Part shown: positions 1 to 8,303 of the stretch, in pieces
How the letters are laid out: every line of letters starts with the position of its first letter
Numbering within the stretch: position 1 is the stretch's first letter
NCBI GenBank assembly: GCA_012519695.1
Contig: JAAYPT010000013.1
Location: 62,001 to 126,000, forward strand
DNA from: Clostridiales bacterium
Lineage (GTDB): Bacteria > Bacillota > Clostridia > Lachnospirales > Lachnospiraceae
DNA: 64,000 nt
Direction: 5' to 3'
Position numbers and translations under genes: made by a program
Notes under the pieces: model-generated
Told to the model about the DNA's origin: nothing
Database searches by the model: none
The model's input: the letters and a program-made list of their open reading frames with translations, nothing else

Positions 1-168
1 TTGACATGCATTTCTCCATTAACAGAAACACCACAGATTAATCTTCCGATGGTAAGTCAATATGATGTTCCTCTTGGACTTGGAATTATAGGTGAATGGG
101 GAACGGATAGGGCAATGGTTGATTTTGCTGCTAATATGGTATTGAATTTTAAGAAAGAAAAGAAGTAA
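1..168 (+). CDS. Amidase-family enzyme, C-terminal fragment
   Basis: The reading frame is open from the left edge and stops at 166-168, giving 55 residues. The segment INLPMV..DVPLGLGIIGEWGTDRAMVDFA matches the end of amidase-signature enzymes, where a 'P-x-GL-x-IIG-x-x-x-D' block is typical. The catalytic Ser/Lys part lies outside the window, so the substrate cannot be told. It ends 13 bases before the gamma-glutamyltransferase-like gene and is probably in one operon with it, which would fit joint use of amide or peptide substrates. That link is inference. Confidence 0.6.
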   Translation: MTCISPLTETPQINLPMVSQYDVPLGLGIIGEWGTDRAMVDFAANMVLNFKKEKK

Positions 169-181
169 AGGAGGATGAGTT

Positions 182-1804
182 ATGAGATATGAAGGAGGAG
201 TAAATCCATTTGATTATACTTATACATCCAGACGGAGTGTGACCTATGGAATGCATGGAATGGTGGCAACAAGTCAGCAACAGGCATCACAAGCTGGACT
301 AGAGATATTAAAGAAAGGTGGAAATGCCATAGATGCAGCTATCGCTATGGCGATTGCATTGACAGTGGTAGAGCCTACTTGTAATGGAGTAGGTGGAGAT
401 GCGTTCGCTATCGTATGGACAAAAGATGGTCTTGCCGGACTTAATTCCAGTGGACCGGCAGGAAGCCTTGCAGATGCAAAAAAGCTGAAAGAGCAGGGTT
501 ATACGCAGATGCCTGCATACGGTTTTCAGCCGGTTACCGTACCGGGGGCCCCTTCGGCATGGATTACACTTTCGGAAAAATATGGAAAACTTCCGTTTGA
601 GGAATTATTTGAACCGGCAATTCGGTTGGTAGAGGAAGGATTTGCAGTATCACCGGTAATTTCTGAAATATGGGAAAATGAATTTAATATACATTATGAA
701 CAACATAGAGAGGATCCTGCACATAAGGCGTGGTTTGATACCTTTGCTCCCAAAGGGAGAGCGCCAAAAGCCGGTGAAATTTTCTATAATCCGGAATTGG
801 CTGAAACTTTAAAGGAATTGGCAAAGACGAAATGTGAAAGTTTTTACCGTGGAAAAATTGCGGATAAGATCGTAGCATTTTCAGAAGAGTTTGGTGGTAA
901 TTTAGTAAAAGAAGATTTGGCAAATTATTATGCTGAATGGGTGAAACCGATCAACGTAAATTATAGAGGATACGATGTATGGGAAATTCCGCCAAATGGA
1001 CATGGAATTGTAGCACTGATGACTTTAAATATGTTAAAAGGATTTGATTTAAACGAAAAAGAGAGTGTTGACACCTATCATAAGTCGATAGAAGCATTAA
1101 AGATTGCTTATGCGGATGGAAAGAAATATGTAACAGATATCCGCCATATGTCAGTTGGTGTGGAAGATTTGTTAAGTGATGAATATGCAGCAGAAAGAAG
1201 AAGTCTGATTGGAGAAAAAGCTATTGTTCCAACAGCCGGAAAGCCGAAAAAGGGTGGTACGGTGTATATGTGTGCGGCAGATGAAGAAGGAAATATGATA
1301 TCTTATATTCAGAGTAATTATCAAAAATTTGGTTCTGGTCTGGTAGTGCCGGGAACATCAATTGCGTTACATAATAGGGGAAAAGATTTTTCTTTAAATG
1401 AAGAAGATGACAACTATTTGTTACCGGGAAAGAAACCTTATCATACCATTATACCGGGATTTTTGACAAAAGATGGAAAGCCGGTAGGACCTTTTGGCGT
1501 TATGGGGAATTATATGCAGCCACAGGGACATGTGCAAGTGGTACAGAATATGATAGATTTTCATATGAATCCGCAGCAGGCATTGGATGCACCTAGATGG
1601 CAGTGGACAGGTGGCAAGGAGGTTTTGGTAGAGTACAATTTCCCACTGGATACTTATCAGAAGTTGCAGGAAATGGGACACGAAATAAAGTATTCTAACG
1701 ATACCGGTTCTTTTGGAAGAGGACAGATTATCGTTAGAATGGATAATGGCGTCTACGCAGGAGGTACGGAGCCAAGGACAGATGGAGCTGTATTAGGATA
1801 TTAA
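182..1804 (+). CDS. Gamma-glutamyltransferase family protein
   Basis: The 540-residue protein belongs to the Ntn-hydrolase gamma-glutamyltranspeptidase family, whose members move or hydrolyse gamma-glutamyl groups such as in glutathione. The N-terminal region has the usual GGNAIDAAIA..EPTCNGVGGD pattern (about residues 45-75). The likely self-cleavage nucleophile is Thr360 in GGTVY, followed by the DEEGNMIS-IQSNYQKFGSG block. The C-terminal end carries GxGRGQ-like and AGGTEPRTDGA segments. A GGAGG site sits just before ATG 182. No signal peptide is visible, so it may act in the cytoplasm, as some clostridial members seem to. It sits behind an amidase end and faces a LysR gene, which could be its regulator. 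The exact substrate is unknown. Confidence 0.85.
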   Translation: MRYEGGVNPFDYTYTSRRSVTYGMHGMVATSQQQASQAGLEILKKGGNAIDAAIAMAIALTVVEPTCNGVGGDAFAIVWTKDGLAGLNSSGPAGSLADAKKLKEQGYTQMPAYGFQPVTVPGAPSAWITLSEKYGKLPFEELFEPAIRLVEEGFAVSPVISEIWENEFNIHYEQHREDPAHKAWFDTFAPKGRAPKAGEIFYNPELAETLKELAKTKCESFYRGKIADKIVAFSEEFGGNLVKEDLANYYAEWVKPINVNYRGYDVWEIPPNGHGIVALMTLNMLKGFDLNEKESVDTYHKSIEALKIAYADGKKYVTDIRHMSVGVEDLLSDEYAAERRSLIGEKAIVPTAGKPKKGGTVYMCAADEEGNMISYIQSNYQKFGSGLVVPGTSIALHNRGKDFSLNEEDDNYLLPGKKPYHTIIPGFLTKDGKPVGPFGVMGNYMQPQGHVQVVQNMIDFHMNPQQALDAPRWQWTGGKEVLVEYNFPLDTYQKLQEMGHEIKYSNDTGSFGRGQIIVRMDNGVYAGGTEPRTDGAVLGY

Positions 1805-1807
1805 AAC

Positions 1808-2689
1808 TTATGATTCCTCATAAAGAGTTTGTATGTATTGAAAAAAGAGCTGGGCAGCAACGGAACGGAAGTTTTCCGGTGTAAACATACATACAATGTT
1901 TGTTGTTATATCGAAATCCTTAAAATATTTTATTGCAATATTGGAAGTGTGAAGCATGTGGGAACTGGATTCCGGTAGGATTCCAATCCCCATGCCCTTT
2001 TCAATCCAGGCAATAGAGGTTCTTGCATCATCATTAATGCAGGTGAAGTATGGATTGACTTCTCTTTTTTGAAATTCTTGTTTGATAATAGAAAGCCAAC
2101 GACGGTATACCACAAGCGGTTTCTGAGTTAAGTCAGAATAGTAAATGGTATCTTCTGTAAGATTGTCAAAAAAACGTTTATCTCCAAATGCCACTAAGTG
2201 TTCTGAATCTATAGTGAAAAATTCCAAATCGTTGGGTGTGTAAGGAGTACGAACAAAAGCAAGTTCAATAATTCTAGAATTTAACATATCAATTAATTCG
2301 TAAGTATTTCCCTCATAAAGTTCAAAACGAATATCAGGATAAAGTTCATGGAATTGTAAGGCGAATTTCTCCAAAAATATATTTTCTGTAGAAGAAATAA
2401 CACCGATTTTTAGAGTCCCCTTTACGCCATTTGTATTGTCTTTGATGCTTTCGATAGTATTTTCATATAACTTAATAATTGAGCATGCCTGGGAGTATAA
2501 AAGTTTACCTGAATCTGTTAAATAGATGCGCCGATTTCCTCGTTGGAATAGAGTGGTTCCAAGTTCATGTTCTAACTGTTTAATGGCTGTACTAAGCGGA
2601 GGCTGAGAAATATGAAGTTTTCTGGCAGCACCTGAAATTGTTTTTTCTTCTACAATAGTAACAAAATAGTATAGTTGTTTAATATCCAT
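1808..2689 (-). CDS. LysR-family transcriptional regulator
   Basis: The 293-residue protein has the LysR winged helix-turn-helix at residues 1-60 (MDIKQLYYFVTIVEEKTIS, then AARKLHISQPPLSTAIKQLE) and a periplasmic-binding-like effector domain from about residue 90 (LKIGVISSTE). Its start is preceded by AGGAGG in reverse orientation. It is convergent with the gamma-glutamyltransferase-like gene, with only three bases between the stop codons, so the two probably do not share a promoter. LysR proteins usually control a neighbouring operon; the amidase/glutamyltransferase operon is the obvious candidate, but this is inference. Confidence 0.9.
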   Translation of the reverse strand: MDIKQLYYFVTIVEEKTISGAARKLHISQPPLSTAIKQLEHELGTTLFQRGNRRIYLTDSGKLLYSQACSIIKLYENTIESIKDNTNGVKGTLKIGVISSTENIFLEKFALQFHELYPDIRFELYEGNTYELIDMLNSRIIELAFVRTPYTPNDLEFFTIDSEHLVAFGDKRFFDNLTEDTIYYSDLTQKPLVVYRRWLSIIKQEFQKREVNPYFTCINDDARTSIAWIEKGMGIGILPESSSHMLHTSNIAIKYFKDFDITTNIVCMFTPENFRSVAAQLFFQYIQTLYEES

Positions 2690-2932
2690 GCAAGTAGCCT
2701 CCTTTTTTGTAAATTATACTATGATTTTTTTGCAATCGCAACTAATGATATTAGTGGGTTCATATGAGTAAAAAACTAAAAATCTCTTGCAATTTTTCAA
2801 ATACCATGTATGATAGAAAAAGTAATACAAGTCTTGAGGTCCCAATTTCTGGAATCTAAATCCAATGCATCAGGAATAAGTAAATAATAAGAAAAGTATG
2901 CAGGAAGACTGCATAAAGGAAGGAGTTTGCCT

Positions 2933-3254
2933 ATGAAACGTTAAAAATTGAATTGAAAGAGTATGAGGAGTATTTAGAATTTTACGAAGAATATCATTTG
3001 GCAAAGTCAAAAGAATCCCTCCGAATGGATATTCTGGTGATTCAAAAGTTGGCTGATTTACATATTTCTAAAAGGATTGGCGAGAATTTTCAAAGGTATA
3101 ATATTGTGGAGTATAAAAGCCCAAATGATAATTTAAGTGTGGATGATTATTATAAAGTTATCTTGCTAAAAATCTTTTAGATATTCTTTCAGACGAGGTG
3201 ATTGCAGAAAAAGTAGGACTTAATATTGAAGAAGTGCGTGAAATGCGAAAATGA
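2933..3254 (+). pseudogene. Decayed PD-(D/E)XK nuclease/transposase-family gene
   Basis: A good AAGGAGG site precedes ATG 2933, but this frame stops after three codons. One base later in another frame the sequence reads ETLKIELKEYEEYLEFYEEYHLAK and on through IVEYKSPNDNLSVDDYYKV, a pattern I recognise from Rpn/PD-(D/E)XK putative transposase proteins of Lachnospiraceae; EYKSP holds the acidic-x-lysine motif. The frame breaks at 3178, after which a third frame gives LDILSDEVIAEKVGLNIEEVREMRK, which looks like the normal C-terminus. The gene therefore seems to have lost one base at codon 2 and about two-thirds of its middle. I consider it non-functional. Confidence 0.6.
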
Positions 3255-3328
3255 ATTTGACAATCGGAACCCTTGGTATCAGTGGGTTTGCGCTATTATA
3301 CGGGATTATGCTCTATAAAATTTTGTAA
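3251..3328 (+). CDS. Very small membrane peptide ORF (25 aa)
   Basis: ATG 3251 overlaps the stop of the decayed gene (ATGA) and opens a 25-codon frame (MNLTIGTLGISGFALLYGIM..) that would form a single membrane helix. There is no clear ribosome site of its own. It could be a coupled small gene from the intact ancestor or a chance frame. Confidence 0.25.
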   Translation: MNLTIGTLGISGFALLYGIMLYKIL

Positions 3329-3364
3329 CTATTTTACAAAAATGGAAAAAATGCATGATTTCCC

Positions 3365-3393
3365 TTTACAAGAAAAAATGCTTAGGATATAAT
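3365..3393 (+). promoter_or_regulatory. Sigma-A type promoter of the Tad pilus operon
   Basis: TTTACA at 3365-3370 and TATAAT at 3388-3393 are separated by exactly 17 bases. It lies just before the AGGAGAGGTG ribosome site (3411-3420) of the first pilus gene, so it likely drives the whole operon. Confidence 0.7.
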
Positions 3394-3457
3394 GCAAATT
3401 ACCAATAATGAGGAGAGGTGATAGGTTGGAAATGTAAGCGTTATTGTTACACTGTTT

Positions 3458-3940
3458 GTGCTGGGGATTGCAGTGTGGATGGATTTTAGAACCTGGCGAA
3501 TCAGTAATTGGCTGATTCTATGCGGACTTTTAATAGGATTACTTTTTCAGGTATGGCAATATCAAGTCAAAGGAATTGTGACCTTCATAGTTCAAGTATC
3601 AGTACCGATTATCTTATTATATCTTTTATTTCTTATGCGTGCCTTAGGGGCAGGCGACATCAAGTTGTTTTCCGTTATTAGTGGTATATGGAATTTAAAA
3701 ATAGCGTTTATTACAATGGGAGCGGCATTTTTTGTGGCAGCCGTATTGTCAGTGTGCAAACTTATTTGTCAAAAAAATCTTTTTGCGCGTTTGCGTGTCT
3801 GTGGAGAGTATCTGCATCAGGTAATGGTGACAGGAAAAATCACAAAATATCCCAGAGAATCAAAAGGAAAACAAAATATCATTCATTTTTCAGTTGCAAT
3901 ATTAATTGGATTTTTTATCGCATGTGAGGTGGTTTATTGA
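3458..3940 (+). CDS. Prepilin peptidase, A24 family (TadV/CpaA-like), start unclear
   Basis: This is a membrane aspartic protease that would cleave the leader of Flp-type prepilins. The two expected aspartates are visible in AVWMDFRTWRISN and LGAGDIKLF. The frame can be extended upstream to the stop at 3422, but it contains no ATG, GTG or TTG before GTG 3458. Starting there leaves an unusually short first membrane helix. The strong ribosome site AGGAGAGGTG (3411-3420) points instead at TTG 3426, which is in another frame and stops after three codons (TTG GAA ATG TAA). A one-base loss near 3428-3434 would explain this. It overlaps the next gene at TTGA (3937-3940). Confidence 0.75.
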   Translation: MLGIAVWMDFRTWRISNWLILCGLLIGLLFQVWQYQVKGIVTFIVQVSVPIILLYLLFLMRALGAGDIKLFSVISGIWNLKIAFITMGAAFFVAAVLSVCKLICQKNLFARLRVCGEYLHQVMVTGKITKYPRESKGKQNIIHFSVAILIGFFIACEVVY

Positions 3941-4959
3941 GTACATTGTCTGTAGCGGTATGTGATGCAAATCAATCCTATGGGGAAAGTATCGGCACAT
4001 ATCTGTTTATAGAACAGGGAGAAAAATTTTCAGGTGGATTTTTTTTTGCATTAGAGGCGTTTCGGGAGCAATTTTCTAAGCAAAAATTTGAAATTGTTTT
4101 GCTGGGAAAAGCATTCATACAGGAAGCGTGGATTCAGGAAGAAATCGGGCAGAATGAGAATATTCTGTGGATACATTTGTGGGAAGAAGGGGAGGAGCCA
4201 GAAGCACTTCCTATTATTGAAAAGTACCAGCCGGCATCAGGGGTTATACGCAAGATATATGAATTTTATGAGGCATATCATAAAGAAAAGTTTGTGAGAA
4301 CAGGAAAGCGGGCGCAGATAATAGGATGGTATTCGCCGGAACAAAATATCTGGCAGACACCGTTAGCACTTACCATGGCAACAATTTTGGCAGAAACAGA
4401 AAGGACTTTGTATGTGAATTTGAAGGAATGCAGTGGATTAACATACTGGCTTCAAGAGGATTATGGACAAGATTTGTTGGATGTAATGTATTTTTCTAAG
4501 AATTTGCAAACCGGAGAAAAAATGAATCTTGGAAGATTTACATATCAATTAGGGAAACTGTCATATCTTCCACCGGTGCAGGATGGAATCTTACTTTCAG
4601 AATTAAAGGAGTCGGATTATCTGAGCTTTTTAGAAATGTTGGAACAGCAAGAAGAGTATGATGTGATTGTGTTGGATATAGGAACCATGTTTTCAGGATT
4701 TTTTTCTGTGTTAGAAAAGTGCAGAACTATATATTTACCACAAGAGCAAAATGTGTTATCACATGGAATCTATAAAGACTTTCAAAAAATGGCCGGTCGG
4801 TCAAATATTAATTCCGTAGAAGAAAAAATAGTAAAATTGTCGTTGCCGGAATGGAACAGACAAAAAATCACACCGGGATGTGTAATGCAGCAGTGGATGT
4901 GGGGAGGACAGGGAGACTATGTCAGAGAGTTGTTGGCAGGAACAGGTAGAGGAGATTAA
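3937..4959 (+). CDS. TadZ/CpaE-like pilus localisation ATPase with degenerate P-loop
   Basis: The 340-residue protein has a receiver-like N-terminal part (residues 1-110) and a MinD/ParA-like C-terminal part. TadZ proteins set the site of Tad pilus assembly at the cell pole. The strand after the linker reads GWYSPEQNIWQTPLALTMA, where a Walker A loop (GG-x-GK-S/T) is expected, and no lysine is present. The later EYDVIVLDIGTM strand fits the Walker B position. The TTG start at 3937 overlaps the previous stop (TTGA), and the 3' end overlaps tadA by 41 bases, so translation is probably coupled. Loss of the P-loop lysine suggests a scaffold that binds nucleotide weakly or not at all, as reported for some TadZ proteins. 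Confidence 0.75.
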   Translation: MSTLSVAVCDANQSYGESIGTYLFIEQGEKFSGGFFFALEAFREQFSKQKFEIVLLGKAFIQEAWIQEEIGQNENILWIHLWEEGEEPEALPIIEKYQPASGVIRKIYEFYEAYHKEKFVRTGKRAQIIGWYSPEQNIWQTPLALTMATILAETERTLYVNLKECSGLTYWLQEDYGQDLLDVMYFSKNLQTGEKMNLGRFTYQLGKLSYLPPVQDGILLSELKESDYLSFLEMLEQQEEYDVIVLDIGTMFSGFFSVLEKCRTIYLPQEQNVLSHGIYKDFQKMAGRSNINSVEEKIVKLSLPEWNRQKITPGCVMQQWMWGGQGDYVRELLAGTGRGD

Positions 4960-6164
4960 AAAGCGGGTACTGATACAGTTAGATATTACCCAGGAAAACG
5001 ATGAAGAGCGTTTGTTAGAAGTAATTGATACAGAGATAATTCGTTACAGCAAAGAACGTCTGTTATCTTTAGAACAGCGACAAAAGTTAAGAAAAGGTGT
5101 ATTTCATTCCCTGCGGCGGTTAGATGTGTTGCAAGAGCTTTTAGAGGAAGAAGATATCACAGAGATTATGGTAAATGGCGCAGGAAAAATATTTTATGAA
5201 AAAGACGGAGCGATGTACCTGTGGAAACAGCATTTTTCTTCCGTAGAAAAATTAGAAGATATTATACAGCAAATGGTAGGGCGGCATAATCGTGTCATTA
5301 ACACAGCACAGCCAATTGCAGATACAAGGTTGCCGGATGGTTCCAGAGTAAATGTAGTACTATCTCCCATAGCCATTGATGGATCGGCAGTAACGATACG
5401 AAAGTTTCCAAAGTCGCCAATGGATATGAAAGCCATGATAGAAAAAGAAAGCATTAGTTCAGAGTGCGCAAAGTTATTAGAACAACTGGTAAAGGCGGGC
5501 TATAACATTTTTATTTCGGGCGGAACAGGTTCCGGAAAAACCACATTTCTAAATGCACTTTCTGCATTTATTCCGGAAACAGAGCGTGTGATTACCATTG
5601 AAGATTCTGCGGAGCTTCAGTTGCAGGGAATTCCTAATTTAGTGAGACTAGAAACGAGAAATGCAGGAGCAGATGGGAGTCTTGAAATTAACATTCGTGA
5701 CTTGATACGAACAGCTCTCAGAATGCGCCCTACACGGATTATTGTGGGAGAGATTCGGGGGGGCAGAATGTTTGGATATGCTTCAAGCCATGAATACAGG
5801 GCACGACGGTTCTTTAAGTACCGGACATGCCAATAGTTGTAAGGATATGTTGCACCGTATGGAAACTATGGTTTTGATGGGAATGGAATTGCCTTTAGCA
5901 GCAATTCAGGCGCAGATTGCCTCCGGCATTGACATTATGGTACATCTTGGAAGACTGAGAGATAAAAGTCGCAGAGTATTGTCAATTGCAGAATTAAATG
6001 GAGTGAAAGAAGGAGAGATTCAGCTAAATCCATTGTATGAATTTATAGAAAGTGGCATACAAGAAGGAAAAATTATAGGTCACTGGGAAAAGAGAGGAGA
6101 GCTGTTGAATCAAGAAAAGCTACTTGCAGCAGGATTGGAGAATATAAGTGCAAACGGAAAATAA
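4919..6164 (+). pseudogene. TadA/CpaF pilus motor ATPase, frameshifted
   Basis: This is the secretion ATPase that powers Tad pilus assembly. The first frame runs from ATG 4919 (GGAGGA site upstream) and holds EIMVNGAGKIFYE, the TRLPDGSRV block and the Walker A loop GGTGSGKTT with Lys207. It continues to RPTRIIVGEIRG (about residue 281). There the frame breaks at seven G bases (5757-5763). The second frame resumes with AECLDMLQAMNTGHDGSLSTGHANS, the family's next conserved block, and ends at 6164. With six Gs the gene would read GEIRGAECLDML without a gap and give 414 residues, the normal size. All other parts look intact, so this is a recent change, a phase-variable tract or a sequencing error. 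The truncated form ends at 5836 and lacks the histidine-box region. Confidence 0.9.
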
Positions 6165-6882
6165 GTATTATTTTACCAGGGGAGAAAGGCTGGTGTGTAT
6201 GCTGGTAGCAGTAGGATTGTCAGCGGTGATTGCATGGTTGTTTTACCGAAGTGCCTGGGCGATGATATTGCTACCCATTTGCAATTGGTTTGTAAAAAGG
6301 CAATTAGGTAATCATTGGAGGGAGAAACAAAAGCAGGAAAACTTATTACAGTTTCAAGGAATGCTTCAGATTATTTCAGGGTTACTAAAAGCCGGATATT
6401 CCATGGAAAATGCATTTTTAGAAGGAGAGCAGGACTTTCTTCGATTGTATGGAACGAAATGTATTATGTCGCAAGAATTTCGTGCAATCAATCATCAACT
6501 TAAAATGAACATCCCGATAGAGCATCTGTTAGAGAAATTGGCAGAGCGAAGCGAAATAGAAGAAATAGACAGTTTCTCACAGGTATTTGCTTTCGCAAAA
6601 CGACAAGGTGGAGATATGGGAAAAGTATTTCGGGATAGTACCGAGAGAATTGCAGAGGGCATAGAAGTAAAGCGGGAAATTAATACGGTTATTGCGGCAA
6701 AGCGGTTGGAGCAAAATATCATGTCACTGGTGCCTTGTGGAATACTGCTTTATATGGGAATGGGTATGCCCGAATTTTTAAGTCCGTTATATGGAAATCT
6801 TACCGGAGTTGCGGTTATGAGTGGATGCTTAGGATTATATGCAGGAGCATATCTGTTAGGACAAAAAATTATTCGGTTATAG
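6148..6882 (+). CDS. TadB-like pilus assembly inner membrane protein (T2SSF domain)
   Basis: The 244-residue protein has two short N-terminal membrane segments (about residues 15-47), a cytoplasmic T2SSF domain (FQGMLQIISGLLKAGYSMENAF... through the GGDMGKVFRDSTERI block) and C-terminal hydrophobic helices. TadB and TadC form the inner-membrane platform on which TadA acts. Start GTG 6148 lies inside the end of tadA and has a GGAG site about 8 bases upstream. The product may still be made even though tadA is frameshifted. Confidence 0.85.
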   Translation: MQTENKYYFTRGERLVCMLVAVGLSAVIAWLFYRSAWAMILLPICNWFVKRQLGNHWREKQKQENLLQFQGMLQIISGLLKAGYSMENAFLEGEQDFLRLYGTKCIMSQEFRAINHQLKMNIPIEHLLEKLAERSEIEEIDSFSQVFAFAKRQGGDMGKVFRDSTERIAEGIEVKREINTVIAAKRLEQNIMSLVPCGILLYMGMGMPEFLSPLYGNLTGVAVMSGCLGLYAGAYLLGQKIIRL

Positions 6883-6894
6883 GGAGGCAATAAG

Positions 6895-8109
6895 GTGGTA
6901 TCAAGAGAAAATAAGAAAAAGGCAATAAAAGTAATTATTGCAACAGGTGTGCTGGCTGCCATATTAGCTGTCCTTGATGGAAGAGAAAGTCATACAGATA
7001 CACTGGAAAGAAAAGAGGCGGGAAAGGGTAGTCAGAAGCAGGAATATACTCTGGACGCTGGAAAAACAATAAAGAGTTATGCGTGGACAGTTACGGCGGA
7101 GGAATACCAATTTACACAAAAGGAAAAGAAAGAAGTACTAAAAAAGGCAAAAGCGGAGTTAGAAAAGAGAATACTTGGTGACAATAAAAGCCTGGAAGAT
7201 ATTAGTACGGATTTGTATTTAACGGAAAAGTTACAAAAGGGAGCGGTTCGGGCAGAATATGGGCTTTCAGATTATCACATTTTTTACCCGGATGGAACCA
7301 TACGGGAATTGCCCCCAAAGGCAGCTATGGTTACAGTCAGTGCTGAATTAGAGTGTCAGGGTGAAAGGGAAATTTATGAATTTGCCATACAAGTAGTTCC
7401 TCCCCAAAAGAGTAAAACGGAACAACTCATAGGGGACATACAAAAGACCTTGGAAGAGGAAAATAAAAGAACTGGAACAAATCAGTTGGAATTGCCTCAA
7501 GAAGTAAACGGCATAAAACTTTCGTGGAAGAAAAAGAAAGAAAATCGCGCTTTTTTTGTGGCCGGATTAGGAATGATTGCAGCAGGATGCATAGTGGCAT
7601 CAGAAAAGGAAAAAGTAAAAAAAGAGCAAAAGGAAAGAGAACAACAACTATTGTGGGATTATCAGGATATTCTTGGAAAACTAATTTTGCTTGCAGGAGC
7701 AGGCATGAATGTTGCCTTGGCATGGAAGCAGATAGCAGATACCTATCAAAGGCGTAGAGATGAGCAACGTATATCGGAAAGACCAGCCTATGAAGAAATG
7801 GTAATTGCGGTTTATGAAATGCAGGAAGGCGTGGGAGAAGTTCAGGCATATCAGCATTTCGGAGAACGATGCGCCTTACCGGAATATCGAAAATTATCAT
7901 GGATACTGGTGCAAAATGTCCGTAAAGGAAGTGCACAGATACAAAGACTGTTAGAGGAAGAAAAGTCAGAGGCATATGAAAAACAGAAAGCAAGGATAAA
8001 AACGGCGGGAGAAGAAGCCGGAACAAAGTTATTATTTCCTATGCTTCTAATGTTGTTAGTAGTTTTAATTATCATTATGGTACCAGCCATGATGTCAATG
8101 GAAATATAA
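6895..8109 (+). CDS. TadC-like pilus assembly protein with large N-terminal extracytoplasmic domain
   Basis: The protein starts at GTG 6895 (GGGAGG site) with a membrane helix (about residues 10-26). An approximately 185-residue hydrophilic domain follows and would lie outside the membrane. A second helix at FFVAGLGMIAAGC leads into a cytoplasmic T2SSF-like region (LLWDYQDILGKLILLAGAGMNV...) and the protein ends in a strong membrane helix (LLMLLVVLIIIMVP). The order next to TadB and the T2SSF-like pattern support TadC. The long N-terminal domain is not part of classical TadC but I believe similar versions occur in Lachnospiraceae Tad loci. Its role is unknown. Confidence 0.75.
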   Translation: MVSRENKKKAIKVIIATGVLAAILAVLDGRESHTDTLERKEAGKGSQKQEYTLDAGKTIKSYAWTVTAEEYQFTQKEKKEVLKKAKAELEKRILGDNKSLEDISTDLYLTEKLQKGAVRAEYGLSDYHIFYPDGTIRELPPKAAMVTVSAELECQGEREIYEFAIQVVPPQKSKTEQLIGDIQKTLEEENKRTGTNQLELPQEVNGIKLSWKKKKENRAFFVAGLGMIAAGCIVASEKEKVKKEQKEREQQLLWDYQDILGKLILLAGAGMNVALAWKQIADTYQRRRDEQRISERPAYEEMVIAVYEMQEGVGEVQAYQHFGERCALPEYRKLSWILVQNVRKGSAQIQRLLEEEKSEAYEKQKARIKTAGEEAGTKLLFPMLLMLLVVLIIIMVPAMMSMEI

Positions 8110-8135
8110 GAAAAGAATGAGAAAGGAGCAAAAAT

Positions 8136-8303
8136 ATGAAAGAATGGAAAAATTTTTTGACAGAGGAAGAAGGAATCGGAGTGGTAGAAGTAATTCTGAT
8201 TCTGGTCGTACTTATTGGATTAGTGATTATTTTTAAGAAGGAGATAACAGCACTGATAAATGATATTTTTGCAAAAATTACAGAGCGTGCAGGACAACTC
8301 TAA
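8136..8303 (+). CDS. Flp-type major pilin (prepilin)
   Basis: This 55-residue ORF starts at ATG 8136 behind AAAGGAGCA. It begins with a short charged leader (MKEWKNFLTEEEG) followed by IGVVEVILILVVLIGLVIIF, the hydrophobic pilin helix with the conserved glutamate. Cleavage by a prepilin peptidase would be expected after the leader glycine. It sits where flp genes sit in Tad operons. Its 3' end overlaps the next gene by 44 bases. Confidence 0.85.
   Translation: MKEWKNFLTEEEGIGVVEVILILVVLIGLVIIFKKEITALINDIFAKITERAGQL

Noticed and set aside
7427-8026. Antisense ORF of 199 codons in tadC
   Set aside because: It has Leu/Phe/Pro-rich composition typical of the reverse of a Glu/Lys-rich gene and no ribosome site.
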